From Branchinecta lynchi (lineage: Eukaryota; Arthropoda; Branchiopoda; Anostraca; Branchinectidae): 64,000 nt of DNA. The notes under the pieces are model-generated. The model worked only from the letters and a program-made list of their open reading frames with translations. It ran no database searches and was not told where the DNA came from. The position numbers and the translations under genes were made by a program. Shown here piece by piece: positions 40,201 through 52,200 of this stretch. Each line of letters begins with the position of its first letter. The first letter of the stretch is position 1. The DNA lies in contig JAKZAP010000016.1 in NCBI GenBank assembly GCA_023053575.1, positions 12,542,030 through 12,606,029 of the forward strand, in the 5' to 3' direction.

Positions 40201-43200
40201 GGCAAAAATGATCCTGGACCCTTTAGGACCACGAATAAAAATGTTTATTCAAACACTGTTTACAACGGATTCGTCAGCTATGATTTGTCGTCAGCGATAT
40301 TTCGGCCCTTCTTGGCAAGGGTCCTCGTCAGGCTGTCAATCTTCTGGTTCAACTTCGGGGAAGGAAACAAACCTGTAAAAACCTGAATAAAAATGGTCTG
40401 GTCAAAAGTATTTTTTTTTACTCTTCGGTTATGATGCGCACTTTAAGGATACTAGAAAGTCATTTCCAAGCAAAACCCTTGAGGCAAAATGTTCATGGGC
40501 TTATGGGGATCATGAAAATGTAGATTTTGCTTAAGAGTATTTTTGTTACGGTGAAGAGAATACTTTAAGGGATGGTCGGATCTGGAAAGTGACAATTTCC
40601 AAGACAATCTTGTCAGGTCTCTAATGTTCAAGCCAAGTTTCGTTGTCCTAGCACATCTGCAAGGACTGGAAGTACCTTATATATCGCGATCACCGGAATT
40701 CCGGACCACCCTCGAACTCCCCCGAGAGTGTCCGAACCCGGTCCGGTTCTATTACTGGTGTGTCTAGGGCTTATGTTTGTTCTTCCCAGCAAGTGTCATC
40801 CCAATCGCTACACTCTAAGCGTGTCAGACGATTTCCGCCCCCCCCCCCCCTCCAACTCCCCCCAAAGTCACCGGATCCATTCCGGACTTGAAGTGCGACA
40901 TCTGAGACAGGAGGTCTTTCCAAATATCAAGTTTCATTAAGATCCGATTCCCCGTTCGTAAGTTAAAAATACGTCAATATTCCGGTTTCCCCTTCCCTCC
41001 ACTACCCCCACGGTGGTCGAATCGGGGAAGGGACAATTTCCAATTTAGTTTACTAGGGTCCCTAATATGCCTGCCAAGTTTCATCGTCCTAACTCCTAAC
41101 TCGAGATGAGTGGCTTGACCGACAGACCTAAAAGTGATCGGTACATGGCACTTGAGCGAAGGTGCAAGTGCCGTAAAAACACAGTCCCGACCGTAGTAGC
41201 AGACCGTTGTCATCCCACTTTCGGCATCACTAACACAAGAGCTTTTGTTACACCTTTTGGAAAAAAGTTTGGTGCTTGCAGGGGCGTCACGACTGGGGAG
41301 GGGGGGGGGGGTCTAAAAATCAGTAGATTTGTTTTCAAAAATGTCATTTTTATTGTTGAAAACAGTAGTTTTTTCTGCAGAGAAAGTCGGTAAAAATTAC
41401 CAGCCAGTCGGTAAATGCCTCGCCCCCCCCCCAAATAATTTGGCTATTAACGCCTCAGGGTGCTTATGGTGTGAGTGGATGTAAGTATATCATTCGAGGG
41501 CTTGACCAAGCGAGATTGTCAGTATTGTAAAGCAACCGTAGTATCAGATAGCCTACCGTGGTAACTACAAAATGACAAAGTGCTGATCCAGCTATCATGG
41601 CACTATTGTATCTGCAACTGCAGCTTTAACGATCTTTAACTATTCCCAGTTCTACAATTGTTAACTATTTTGTAACGATGCTCACCGACCATCGTTACAA
41701 AATAGTTAACAATCGTTAAGCTCTGGAACGGAAATGGTAGGTGGACGGAGCTTAAATTTCGAAATAAAAAATGTGGAATGCAAAAACTTACCAGCTTTTA
41801 TTGTTAACGATCGTTACGTTCCGGAACGCAACCATCGTACTGACTTTTCGTTTTTAGTCATTGTTTGTTGTTTTCTCCCAGTCAGCTTAGGCTCAAGGTG
41901 TATACAGCAGGATTGTCTGCAGTTTCGTTCCGGAACTTAACTTTTGAACTATCAAGATATTTCGGCCCTTCTTGGCAAGGGTCCTCATCAGGCTGTCAAT
42001 CTTCAGGATCAACGTCGAAAGGAAACAAACCTTCAACCTCTGATTATTTGAATTTATGTTTCATAGTCGGCCTGGGCTCAAGGAATATTTTCCTTTTGGC
42101 TTATTCGTGTGTGGTACAACAGAGCCTGAACTTTTGTTTTTTAGATCACAAACCATCTGTTCCAAGATGAAGACAAAAGGTGGGGTCTGGATTTGGCCGC
42201 TATTAATATCCAGAGAGGGCGGGATCACGGCATTCCAAGCTACAACGCCTACAGAGAGTTATGCGGCATTGGCCGTGCTAGGTCCTGGGATGACTTGATC
42301 GGGGTCTTTTCCAATGAAACCTTCAGAGGATATTCGTCGATGTACAGGTAAGAATTCAAGCAACTTAACCTGTTATTTAACTCATAGTTATTCAAGGTTT
42401 CCGACATCGAAGTTGACATCGGAAAAACATCGAGACGGTCATTCAAAATAACTTATCCGAGCCGAAGGCGAAGTTATACAAATTTTTAAAGAGCCGTCAA
42501 GCGTTTAATTCGATATCAAACGAGATGGAGGCATGTTAACTGTTATGATTTATTCGAACAGAACTATTAATAATTAACCATGAACCATGCGGCTGAGAAC
42601 TACTACAGATTTGACAGGTCGGATGACACAACTACTACAGTTTTACCCGCCCATTGCCAGGCCTTATGTTAGGTCTTATGGTGGGGCCATAAACAGTTAA
42701 TGGTGTTTTTTATTTTTGTGAATAAACTGAAACTGAAACTGTTAAATTATGAGAATCTTCACGCAGAAAGTTAGCGGTGGATACACTCTCTGGAACCTCT
42801 GGAGTTTCGAGAAAAATTATCTGGTGTTAGCTGGAGGGTTCCCAGCTTCGTTAACGTAAACGTCCTTCGATAACTTTGAGATAAACGCCCTTCGTTAAAG
42901 TACACCTGAATGAAGAATACCAAGTATCATCCCTATTTGTATGACTTTCGTTAACGTTGCCTGCAGAAAACTCAATCCAGATACGAAACAGTATTTCCAA
43001 GCTATGATTTTTGCTCCATTTTGCATCTGTCCTTATTTCAGTACCGAACAATTCTAGAAATGAACAAATGTCTCCAATTAACCCTTCTTCTGGAATATAT
43101 TTTAACCGGTTAAGCCCAAACGTATATCTAGAAGAAATACCAACACGATCCGGCCAGCGCTGTACAAGATTTGAATGAATTGCGCTTTTTGTCTTGGAGT

Positions 43201-46200
43201 ATGCATGTGCAAACCTCCAGCAACATCCCTATTTTGGAAACTTCAGGCTCAGGAGAAGAATGCTCTCCGTGGCCATGTCTGTAAATGCTTTCTCCAAAGT
43301 GTGTTCAAGTATGGTTTCATTGTTCAGGTGTCCTTTAACGTTAACGTAAACGTCAGAGTCCTAATATGGTAGCAATTCACTTCAGTTTACTCTAAAAAAT
43401 TCCCTCACGGACGAAGCCGAATATTGAATTTTTTCGTCACGTCTTCCTCATAACATAACTCAACAATTAAAAACAACTATAACTAGTGTTATTCATTTGG
43501 TCATTGTACGTGTGTCTCTCAGTAAAACCATAAGTAAAACCTTTGGTCATACGTAACATGTCAATTAATCAAGCATATATCAAGTAAACATCGTAATTTG
43601 ATCAAGTTAACATCAAGCTAAAAACTAAATAATATCAACAATTATAATATCTATAATCCAGTAACAACACACACAGAAATACGGTTAATTTATGGAGGTG
43701 TTTCGGAATGGTTAAAAAGATCCGTGAGTGATGGAACAAAACTTTTTTGTTAGCGTCGGCCGGACGAGCGAAACTTAGGTTGCGGGGTAATACTTCATCC
43801 CAGGTGTGTGGTATAGGACGGTTTAAGGCAAAACAGCGATATTGGGTATACCCTGCTCTGCATCAGTACCGGTTAAACAATAGTTCCGTTTTTGCTGATA
43901 CCATGGTATCTGTTACCATGGTAACTGGATCTGCAATTAATCGTTTTTGCGGTTATCGTAGTATTTGATACACGGTGCTCTGCAAAAACGACTATTGCCA
44001 AAATTGAACTTTTCGAAGTCATCCCAAAAGAAAAACAGATATCCAGTTACATCACTAAGTGCTAAACTTCTTTCTCATCAATCTGACAAAATTTGATGAA
44101 AGTGAGATGACTTTTCAGATACCACGACCAGTTACCACGGTCGGACCGAAGTATCTGAATATCTGATACCACGATAACTGGCCAGATACCACGACAACTG
44201 CAAAAACGCCTTTTGACCGTGGTATCAGATACCACGATAACTGCAAAATCGACTTTAGACCGTGGTAACAGATACCATGGTATCAGCGAAAACGCAACTA
44301 ATGGTATATTAAAATGTAGCCTATAACCAGTAGATCCCTCTTTTGGATCTACTGGTTTCCTATACAGAGAAAGGGGGGCCCCGCGGGCCCCGAAACCTCC
44401 AAGAACTCTCTTTAGTCCAGCGGGCCCCCAACCTGCTGGACGTGCGTTAGACCATTCACCTTTCCGGTGTTGACTGAACTTTAGCCGATTATCTACGGGT
44501 CGTGTCGTGAAAAGTCTATATTTTCCATTTACTAACGGAAGTGATTGTCCCTAGAACGGTTGATAAGTGCAAAGGCGTCCGGCACCTCGCTGGCCGCTCG
44601 GCTCTATATATAGATACAAGTTTATGTTCTGCAACATTAATTTAATCGAATTTTCCTATTTCTCTTATTACATCATGAAAACGTCACGGGCTGTAGATAA
44701 TCAGCTAAAGTTTAGTCGATACCACCCTTCCGTAGAAACTCGAAACACTTGCATATCAACGTAACATTGTGAGAGAAGATAAGATAAGATTTGTATTCTT
44801 CTTAAAGCCATAAAGTTTAGTCGATACCAACCTTCCGTAGAAACTCGAAACACTTGCATATCAACGTAACATTGTGAGAGAAGATAAGATAAGATTTGTA
44901 TTCTTCTTAAAGCCAACGGCCATTGAAAAGAAGTAAGTAAACAAAAAAAAATCACCTAAATTGTATATGAACAGATATCTCGGTAAATTAACGATTGGCA
45001 AGCCTTTTGGATTTCATTCTAAAAGGACCCGTCGTACCTATAATGCCAATAACCTACTTCCGAATTGCAGTAATTAATTCTTAAACCTGACGGCCCAAAT
45101 TTCAAATGCTGCATTATAAACCCACTGACGAAAACTACACTAATCTTTGCACTTGCCAAGTTTCACGATTTTCCGTACGCATTTTGCTCGTGTACCATGC
45201 TACGACGGGTAAAACCGGGTCTCTGAATCTAGCGAAGTTTTCATTAGAAGTCAATGGGTGTGGGAAAAGTCTTAAAACAGTCAAAGTTGTGGATAGTTTG
45301 TTCAAAGTAGAGCTTATTCAGATAGTTTTGAATGTTGGAACATAAACAGTAAATAGTGCGAGGTGTGCTTTAATAGTAAATGTAGTTGAATCACCAGCTT
45401 TATGAACAAAATTGTAAGTTTTTAGGTACATTCACCAACTCATCGAGATTGTGATAGTGATTTGGTGGCTTTTGCTGCCCTACCCATTTTCTGTGCGCTA
45501 CGCGTGTGGAAGGGTATCCTCCTCGATATCTTTTGCATGGGGTATATTTCTTTTGTATTTTTGTCCAGCGTCTTTTTGAGTGTATGTTTGTTTGTTGTTG
45601 TTATGGTCCTATGGACATAAAGTAGTAATAGAAAAAAACGTAAAATTTTGATAAATCACCACCCATGGCAACCCTGCCTTTACTGCGTTTTAGAAAGCAA
45701 AACTTCCTGTTTTACAGCCATCCAGATGACCTCGACTTGTGGTCCGCCGGCAGCTCAGAACGACCACATCCAGGCAGCCTTGTAGGACCCGTTTTCTCTT
45801 GCATCATTGCCAAGAACTTCTTCAACTTGAAATTTGGCGATAGGTTCTGGTATGAGAACCAGGGATATCCTAGCTCTTTCACTCCAGGTAAGGAATCCTA
45901 AGAATAATATTTACAATATTTACAATTTTACAATGATTAATAATTCTCCTTTTTTTTATAAGATATGATGGTGCATTTGGACGTGTAGGCATTACAGCAC
46001 TACAACTTAAAGTAGCTAGATGAAGTGTGAATGTTTCTAAATTTCAGTGTTGAACATCAGAATTTGAGTCTTGGGAGCAGAAATTGGGGAAGTATGAACT
46101 AGCGGGTACTCAGATTATAATCTTCAGATATCCCAGCTCGTCGCCACTGTTTCGGTTTGCCCCCTACGAATTTGTATTGCTTTCTCGGACGAGCCGAGTT

Positions 46201-49200
46201 TTCCTACCAAGTAGCGAAAACTTGCGCTACAAAAAATGGTCTCATTTTACCATGTCTCTTGTATACCCATTTATGTCCGTCAAATTGCCCTTCAGAATTA
46301 GATTGTCCGATTTGGTGCGGAAGTTTAAAGGACCTGTTGTACCTATAATGCCAATGCAATTAAGCTATACTTCCGTAACATTATTGATTAGTTCTTAAAC
46401 CGGGAGGCCTAAATTTCGTATGTTACATTCTAAGCCCGCTATCGACACGTCACTTATCTTTGCACTTGCCGCGATTCACTATTGCCCATGCGCATTATGC
46501 TCCCGACGAGTGTTCGTGTCTCATGCTACTGATGGGTAAAACCGGTTATCTGAATTTTGCCGAGATTTTGCTATAATCAATGGGATTGGAAAAAGGCGTA
46601 TAACAGCCAAGGCTGTGGATAGTTCAATAAAAGCAGAGCCTAGATAAACAGTATTCATATAGTATTGATTATTGAATCATAGACAGTAAATGGTGCGAGG
46701 TGTGCTTTAAAGGACCCCTGAATGAAGAGTATTAAGTTTCATCCCTATCTGTATGACGTCCGTTAACATTGCCTGCAGAAAACCAAATCGAAATACGAAA
46801 TACCGTTTCCAAGCTATGATTTTTGCTCCATTTTGCATCTGTCCTTATTTCAGTAACGAGCAATTTTAGAAATGAACAAATGTCTCCAATCAACCCTTCT
46901 TCTGGAATATTTTTTAACCAGATAAGCCCAAACGTATATCTAGAAGAAATTCCAATATGATTCGGCCAGCGCTGTACAAGATTTGAATGAATTGCGCTTT
47001 TTGTCTTGGAGTCTGCATGTGCAAACCTCCGGAAACAATCATCCCTATTTTGAAAACGTCACGCTCAGGAGAAGAATGCTCTCCGTGTCCATGTCTGTAA
47101 ATGCATTCTCCATGGTTTTTTTTTCATTGTTCAGGTGTCCTTTAAGAATTTTTTTTTTTTTTTTAGAGCAAATTCGGGAAATTAAGAAGATCCGGCTATC
47201 CACCCTTGTCTGCGACAACAGTGACCACGTCGATCAAGTTCAGGTGTACACGATGGTGCTTCCTGATCATGACATGTGAGTATAAGCGTTTGCAGCAAGT
47301 TGGCAATATCTTAGTTATAAGTTTCTCCCACTTTGTTAGAATCAAATAACTTATTTTTAACCCAAAATTCGTACAAGCTGAAAAGAGTGGTGTACAAAAC
47401 AAAATAGGAAGACATAAGTTGTGTTTTTGCTGATACCATGGTATCTGTTACCACGGTAACTGGATCTGCAATTAGTCGTTTTTGCAGTTATCGTGGTATC
47501 TGATACACGGTGCTCTGCAAAAACGACTATTGCCGAAATTGTACTTTTCGAAGTCATCCCAAAAGAAAAACAGATATCCAGTTACATCACTAAGTGCTAA
47601 ACTTCTTTCTCACTAATCTGACAAAATTTCATGAAAGTGAGATGACTTTTTAGATACCACGACCAGTTACCACGGTCGGACCGTAGTATCTGAATATCTG
47701 ATAGCACGATAACTGGCCAGATACCACGATAACTGCAAAAACGCCTTTTGACCGTGGTATCAGATACCACGATATCTGCAAAAACGACTTTAGACCGTGA
47801 TAACAGACACCATGGTATCAGCAAAAACGCAACTATAGTTAGGGGAAACGTAACACATACAAACAAAAAAATACTGAAGAATCATGCAGAAGAATAAACC
47901 CATGAGAGGGCGATAGACCCGAGTACGCCGCTCTGGATAGTTTTCTGTTTAGAATAGGCAATTTTTCCGTAATAGCGAGTACTTACTATACTAATAATTT
48001 TAGAATTTCTTTGCCAAGGAGGGAGAAAAATAAGAAATTTACAAAAACGAAATAAGTGTTGCATAGCTTTCATAAAGGTTAAATCCCGACCTCGAGGTTG
48101 ATATCGAAAAATAACACTGCAATTGAAAATAACGTATCCGAGCCGAAGGCAGGTTATGGAACTATCTATCCTTCTGAAGGTGAGGTTGATTATTGAATTG
48201 ACGTCGAGGTTGTTATTCCGATATGAACCGAGATGGAGGTATGTTCACTAGTATAACTTTTTCGAACTGAATAGTTTTTTATTTGTAGGTCTTCTTTTGT
48301 TGTACTTTTTTGCTACTGGGTTAAGCAATTTTACTTTAGTGAGTAGCAACCCAAGCCTACTGTAGACCTACTAAAATATGTCCTGTACATCTTTGGCGAT
48401 GCAGATGATCTAACGGTCGCAGAATTAAATTCAGTCTCAGTTAACCGCTAGATAGCTAAACGCAGTTAACTGCAAGTAAACCAGTGTTGCCATCGATAGC
48501 AAAATTCTTCGCTTTGTCACAGATGTTCACTTCTTCGGCAAAGCGAGCAAGAATTCTACGGCTGGTTCATTACCATTAAATACAAAAATGTAGCAAATAA
48601 CGGTAGGAATACAATTGTGAAGTGGAGAAAGCGAGATTTCTGGTTAATAGGTTGTAAATTCCTACGAGCCAGAATATCATTGTTTTTGCTGCCGTAAGTC
48701 ACAGATATCGTTAGAGAAAAGTGGCAACGCTTAACAATAACAAAACCACGTGTTGGCTCTTGAGAAAATCAAGAAAAAAAGGACAAATATTAACGATGAA
48801 TAACTAGCTTTTGGACAATAGGACGTTAACAAAATATATTATGGAACTAAACTTCTGACAGTGCATCTGCGGAGGCTGATACGGCTTCGTATCAGCCTCT
48901 CTGTGGAGAATGGTAAGATATCGTCTGAACCTCCATAAAATTAATTGCTATAATTTAACTTCCTGTGGGACCTAGGAAGATATGCGTTGGATACCTGTTC
49001 GAGAAAAGTTATTGTCCTGTTTATTTAAAACAGGAAAAAATACTTCCCATTATTTAATTTTAATTCTGTCCAGTGCCTGATATGACGCTGAAATGTTCAG
49101 GCAAAATGTCGTGTTGAATATATTATACCTCTCCATTCTCGCTTTTGACAAAAGCGCTAATTTAGCCACCCTAATACGGGTTGAACAGCCTGTCTTTTCT

Positions 49201-52200
49201 GACCGATCAGGAAAAGAACGGAGGGGAGAATCAAGAATAGACTATCGAAGCAACTTCTCGATTCTGCAGAATCGCAATTCTTTCCCCTTTCACGATTCTG
49301 ACAAAAAAGCATAAAAAAGAGAATTACCTTCATCACAATAGTCATGAAACGAGAAATAGAAGAACTGAATCGCGAGGAGAATTGAGATGAAAAAACGGAA
49401 CTAATAATTTCAAGTGCATTAATTATAGTACTCTGATCAATACGATTACTCCCAACTTCTCAGAGTTATTTAGAGGCGAAAGCCGTTTCCTTTGCATTAT
49501 TTATTATTACTAATATCATTATTAGTTATTTGTTCAAGGGTTTTACTATAATTTGTTCCTCTCTTTTTCAGCAACCCTCGGGTAGCTTGTAAGAGCGGTG
49601 TCCTTCCTCGCATGGACTTGAATGCATGGAGAGAAAGTCCTCGAAGCGGCCCACCCCCCGTCGCTTACTCAGTAGGTTCCCCGTACTAGATTAAGCCTGT
49701 ACCAGAGCAAAATAACTCTGGAGAGTAATACGCGAACTTTGAAAAAGTGACATAGAGTCAAACCACAGCGACAGTAGCTCCGCTAGAGGACACGAACATC
49801 CCTACCGAAACTCAGTCGTTAACGAGCGCTGGCTTTTTATGTTCTACGTCCGCCACTGCACAGACGAAGAGTTTGCTGAAGCTTCTCTCGCGAAGCGAGC
49901 TGGGCGGGGTTGCGACGGAGGCCCATTTTTGATGCATGGGAAGGATAGGTCCTCGTATTACTCTCTAGAGTTAGTTTGCTCTGGCCTGTACTCTTCTTAG
50001 GCTATCGCGTTCTTTGTCCAAACTTTTGATCCAGTTGTCCAGAAAAATCGGCACCAGTTTCCGTTTTATTAGTCTTGATTTGTTTTGTTTTCGGTCGCTC
50101 GTGATTCTGAGGGCATACCACGGATAACGTTCACCAGAATATTTGTAGACATGAGTGTTGCGTTGTATTGGTTTCAAATTCATTCAAGTCCACTTTTCAA
50201 AACGAGCAAACAATTCAGAAAGCTGAGAACACTGTAAAAAAAAAATCTTGCAGGATTGGCTACTGGAATTAATCTTGTCTTTATTGCGATAAGATTATCT
50301 CTAATTCGGATTAATCCTATCCCCATGGAGATAAGATTAATCCCAGTAGCAAATATACTGCAGTTAACTTTAATCCTTAGTTGGAGAAACTTTTTACAAG
50401 TGAAGAATTCGAGCTAAAATTATTTAGGCATAATTAATGCTGGTGGACTTCATCATAGAAAGACTTTCATCCTTAGAAAGGAGGAAGAAGTTCGGACTAA
50501 TCGTACTGAGTAAAGTTGAAGATTCTTTTCTCTTTCTCCTATTTTGCTGGGATTAGAACATAATGATATTTAAGGTGTAAAAGCACCAGTAACAGCGTTG
50601 CCAAGTGGAAGGATCCAAACCAATCAGAATCCTTGATGCTCTTCAGAAAATTGTGTGTCAATTTTTTGAAGACTGCAGAAGTTTATACTGATGTTTGGTG
50701 AACATAGTTCTACCGTTAGATTTTGAAGCTCTTGACATCTTATTCAAGCTATACTTTTCACAAAAAGTTTCAGTTTTGCGGCCGGTATGACACAACGCTC
50801 GTGTATCTCAGTGGATCTCTCCAGGTACGGCAAATGACTCTTTCAAGAATGCAGTAGACCCAACAGTAGCGTGTCCCTGAATAAGATGTACTCAGTTTGA
50901 GCCAGAAAAATAGCACTAGCGAGTAGCGCCAACACTGGAAAAAATTGACGCAGACCCGAATAGCAGCAATACTAGCACCACTATAGAGAACATCCCTACT
51001 GAAACTCATTCAGTCGTTCACCACTGCTGGCTGTCATAACTTCATATTCTTAACTTACCAAAAAAAGATACAGCCTCCATTGTTTCCTTGGTGTGTGCAG
51101 ACCGCACCTTTGGTTTACTAGAAATACTCTTGATGACTATCTCTCCTTGCCGATGCAAAATCTACGGCCTCTCCGTGTATCCAGCGGAAGAAAGGCAGAA
51201 GTGGTGTCACAGCTGTTGCCAAAGATCGCGGTGATTGATTGACACAAGATTTGAATCGTTGAGTTTGAGTCGCACGGACACGCTTACTCCTTCTTCCTGA
51301 GGATCGCTGGCGTGTTTTCGACTTAGTCATATAGAGTATTACTAAACCCGCAAGTTTGTCCCCTTTTAAATGCCGCAAGCCTAGTGGGCGGCGCTACGAG
51401 TACGGCCGTTTACTAAGCATGGAAAGCATAGGTCGTGCCGCTACTCCCTAGTGTTATTTTGCTCTTGTATGAGCACAAAATCAGGGTAATCCATAGTGCT
51501 GTAACAGCTAAGAGAAAGTTATCATACTCGAGAAGAGGGGTGATATGCCCTCAGATCGCTATCGATTCTTGAAAATTCAGAGTCACTCTTTGAAAGTGTC
51601 GGGTTTGAGGCCCCGTATAGCTTATAACCTATTTGTACCTTGGGTTTTGTTTGAATTGTATAAATGCCATGTAAATAGTGGGTGTAGAAAACTGATATTT
51701 TTGTATACATAGTCTATTTTTTTACGACGAATGAACTAACCTAGGTGAAAGTTTTTGTGTGCGAAAGATGCTTATGATTAATTATTGTCCCTTGTGGGAG
51801 GGGGGGGGGGTAAATTTTTTACTACTTACGATAACCTGTTTTGAAAAATCTCCACATTTCGTAGACAGATCTTTGTCTGACATTACTTGTTTAGGCTAAT
51901 TGTGTTCTTGTTTCTTTTTTTCTTGTTACTGACTAGTTATGCACTTTCAGCCACCTCAGACTTACGACCGACCCGACTCACCTAAGGTGACACCTATTCC
52001 GGAATCTGGATTTCCGGGTTTTGAATTTCCGAAATTCCCCAACATTCCGAACTCCATTGTGGGAGCCGAGTTTAAACCAGCGATCAAACCAGCTACAGAC
52101 TTGGAACATGACTTGAGACCTGTAACCGACAGCAGACCGCATTTTGACCGACCAGGACCTAATCGACGTCCGGAACCCCACAGACCGAATTTCGGTCGGC

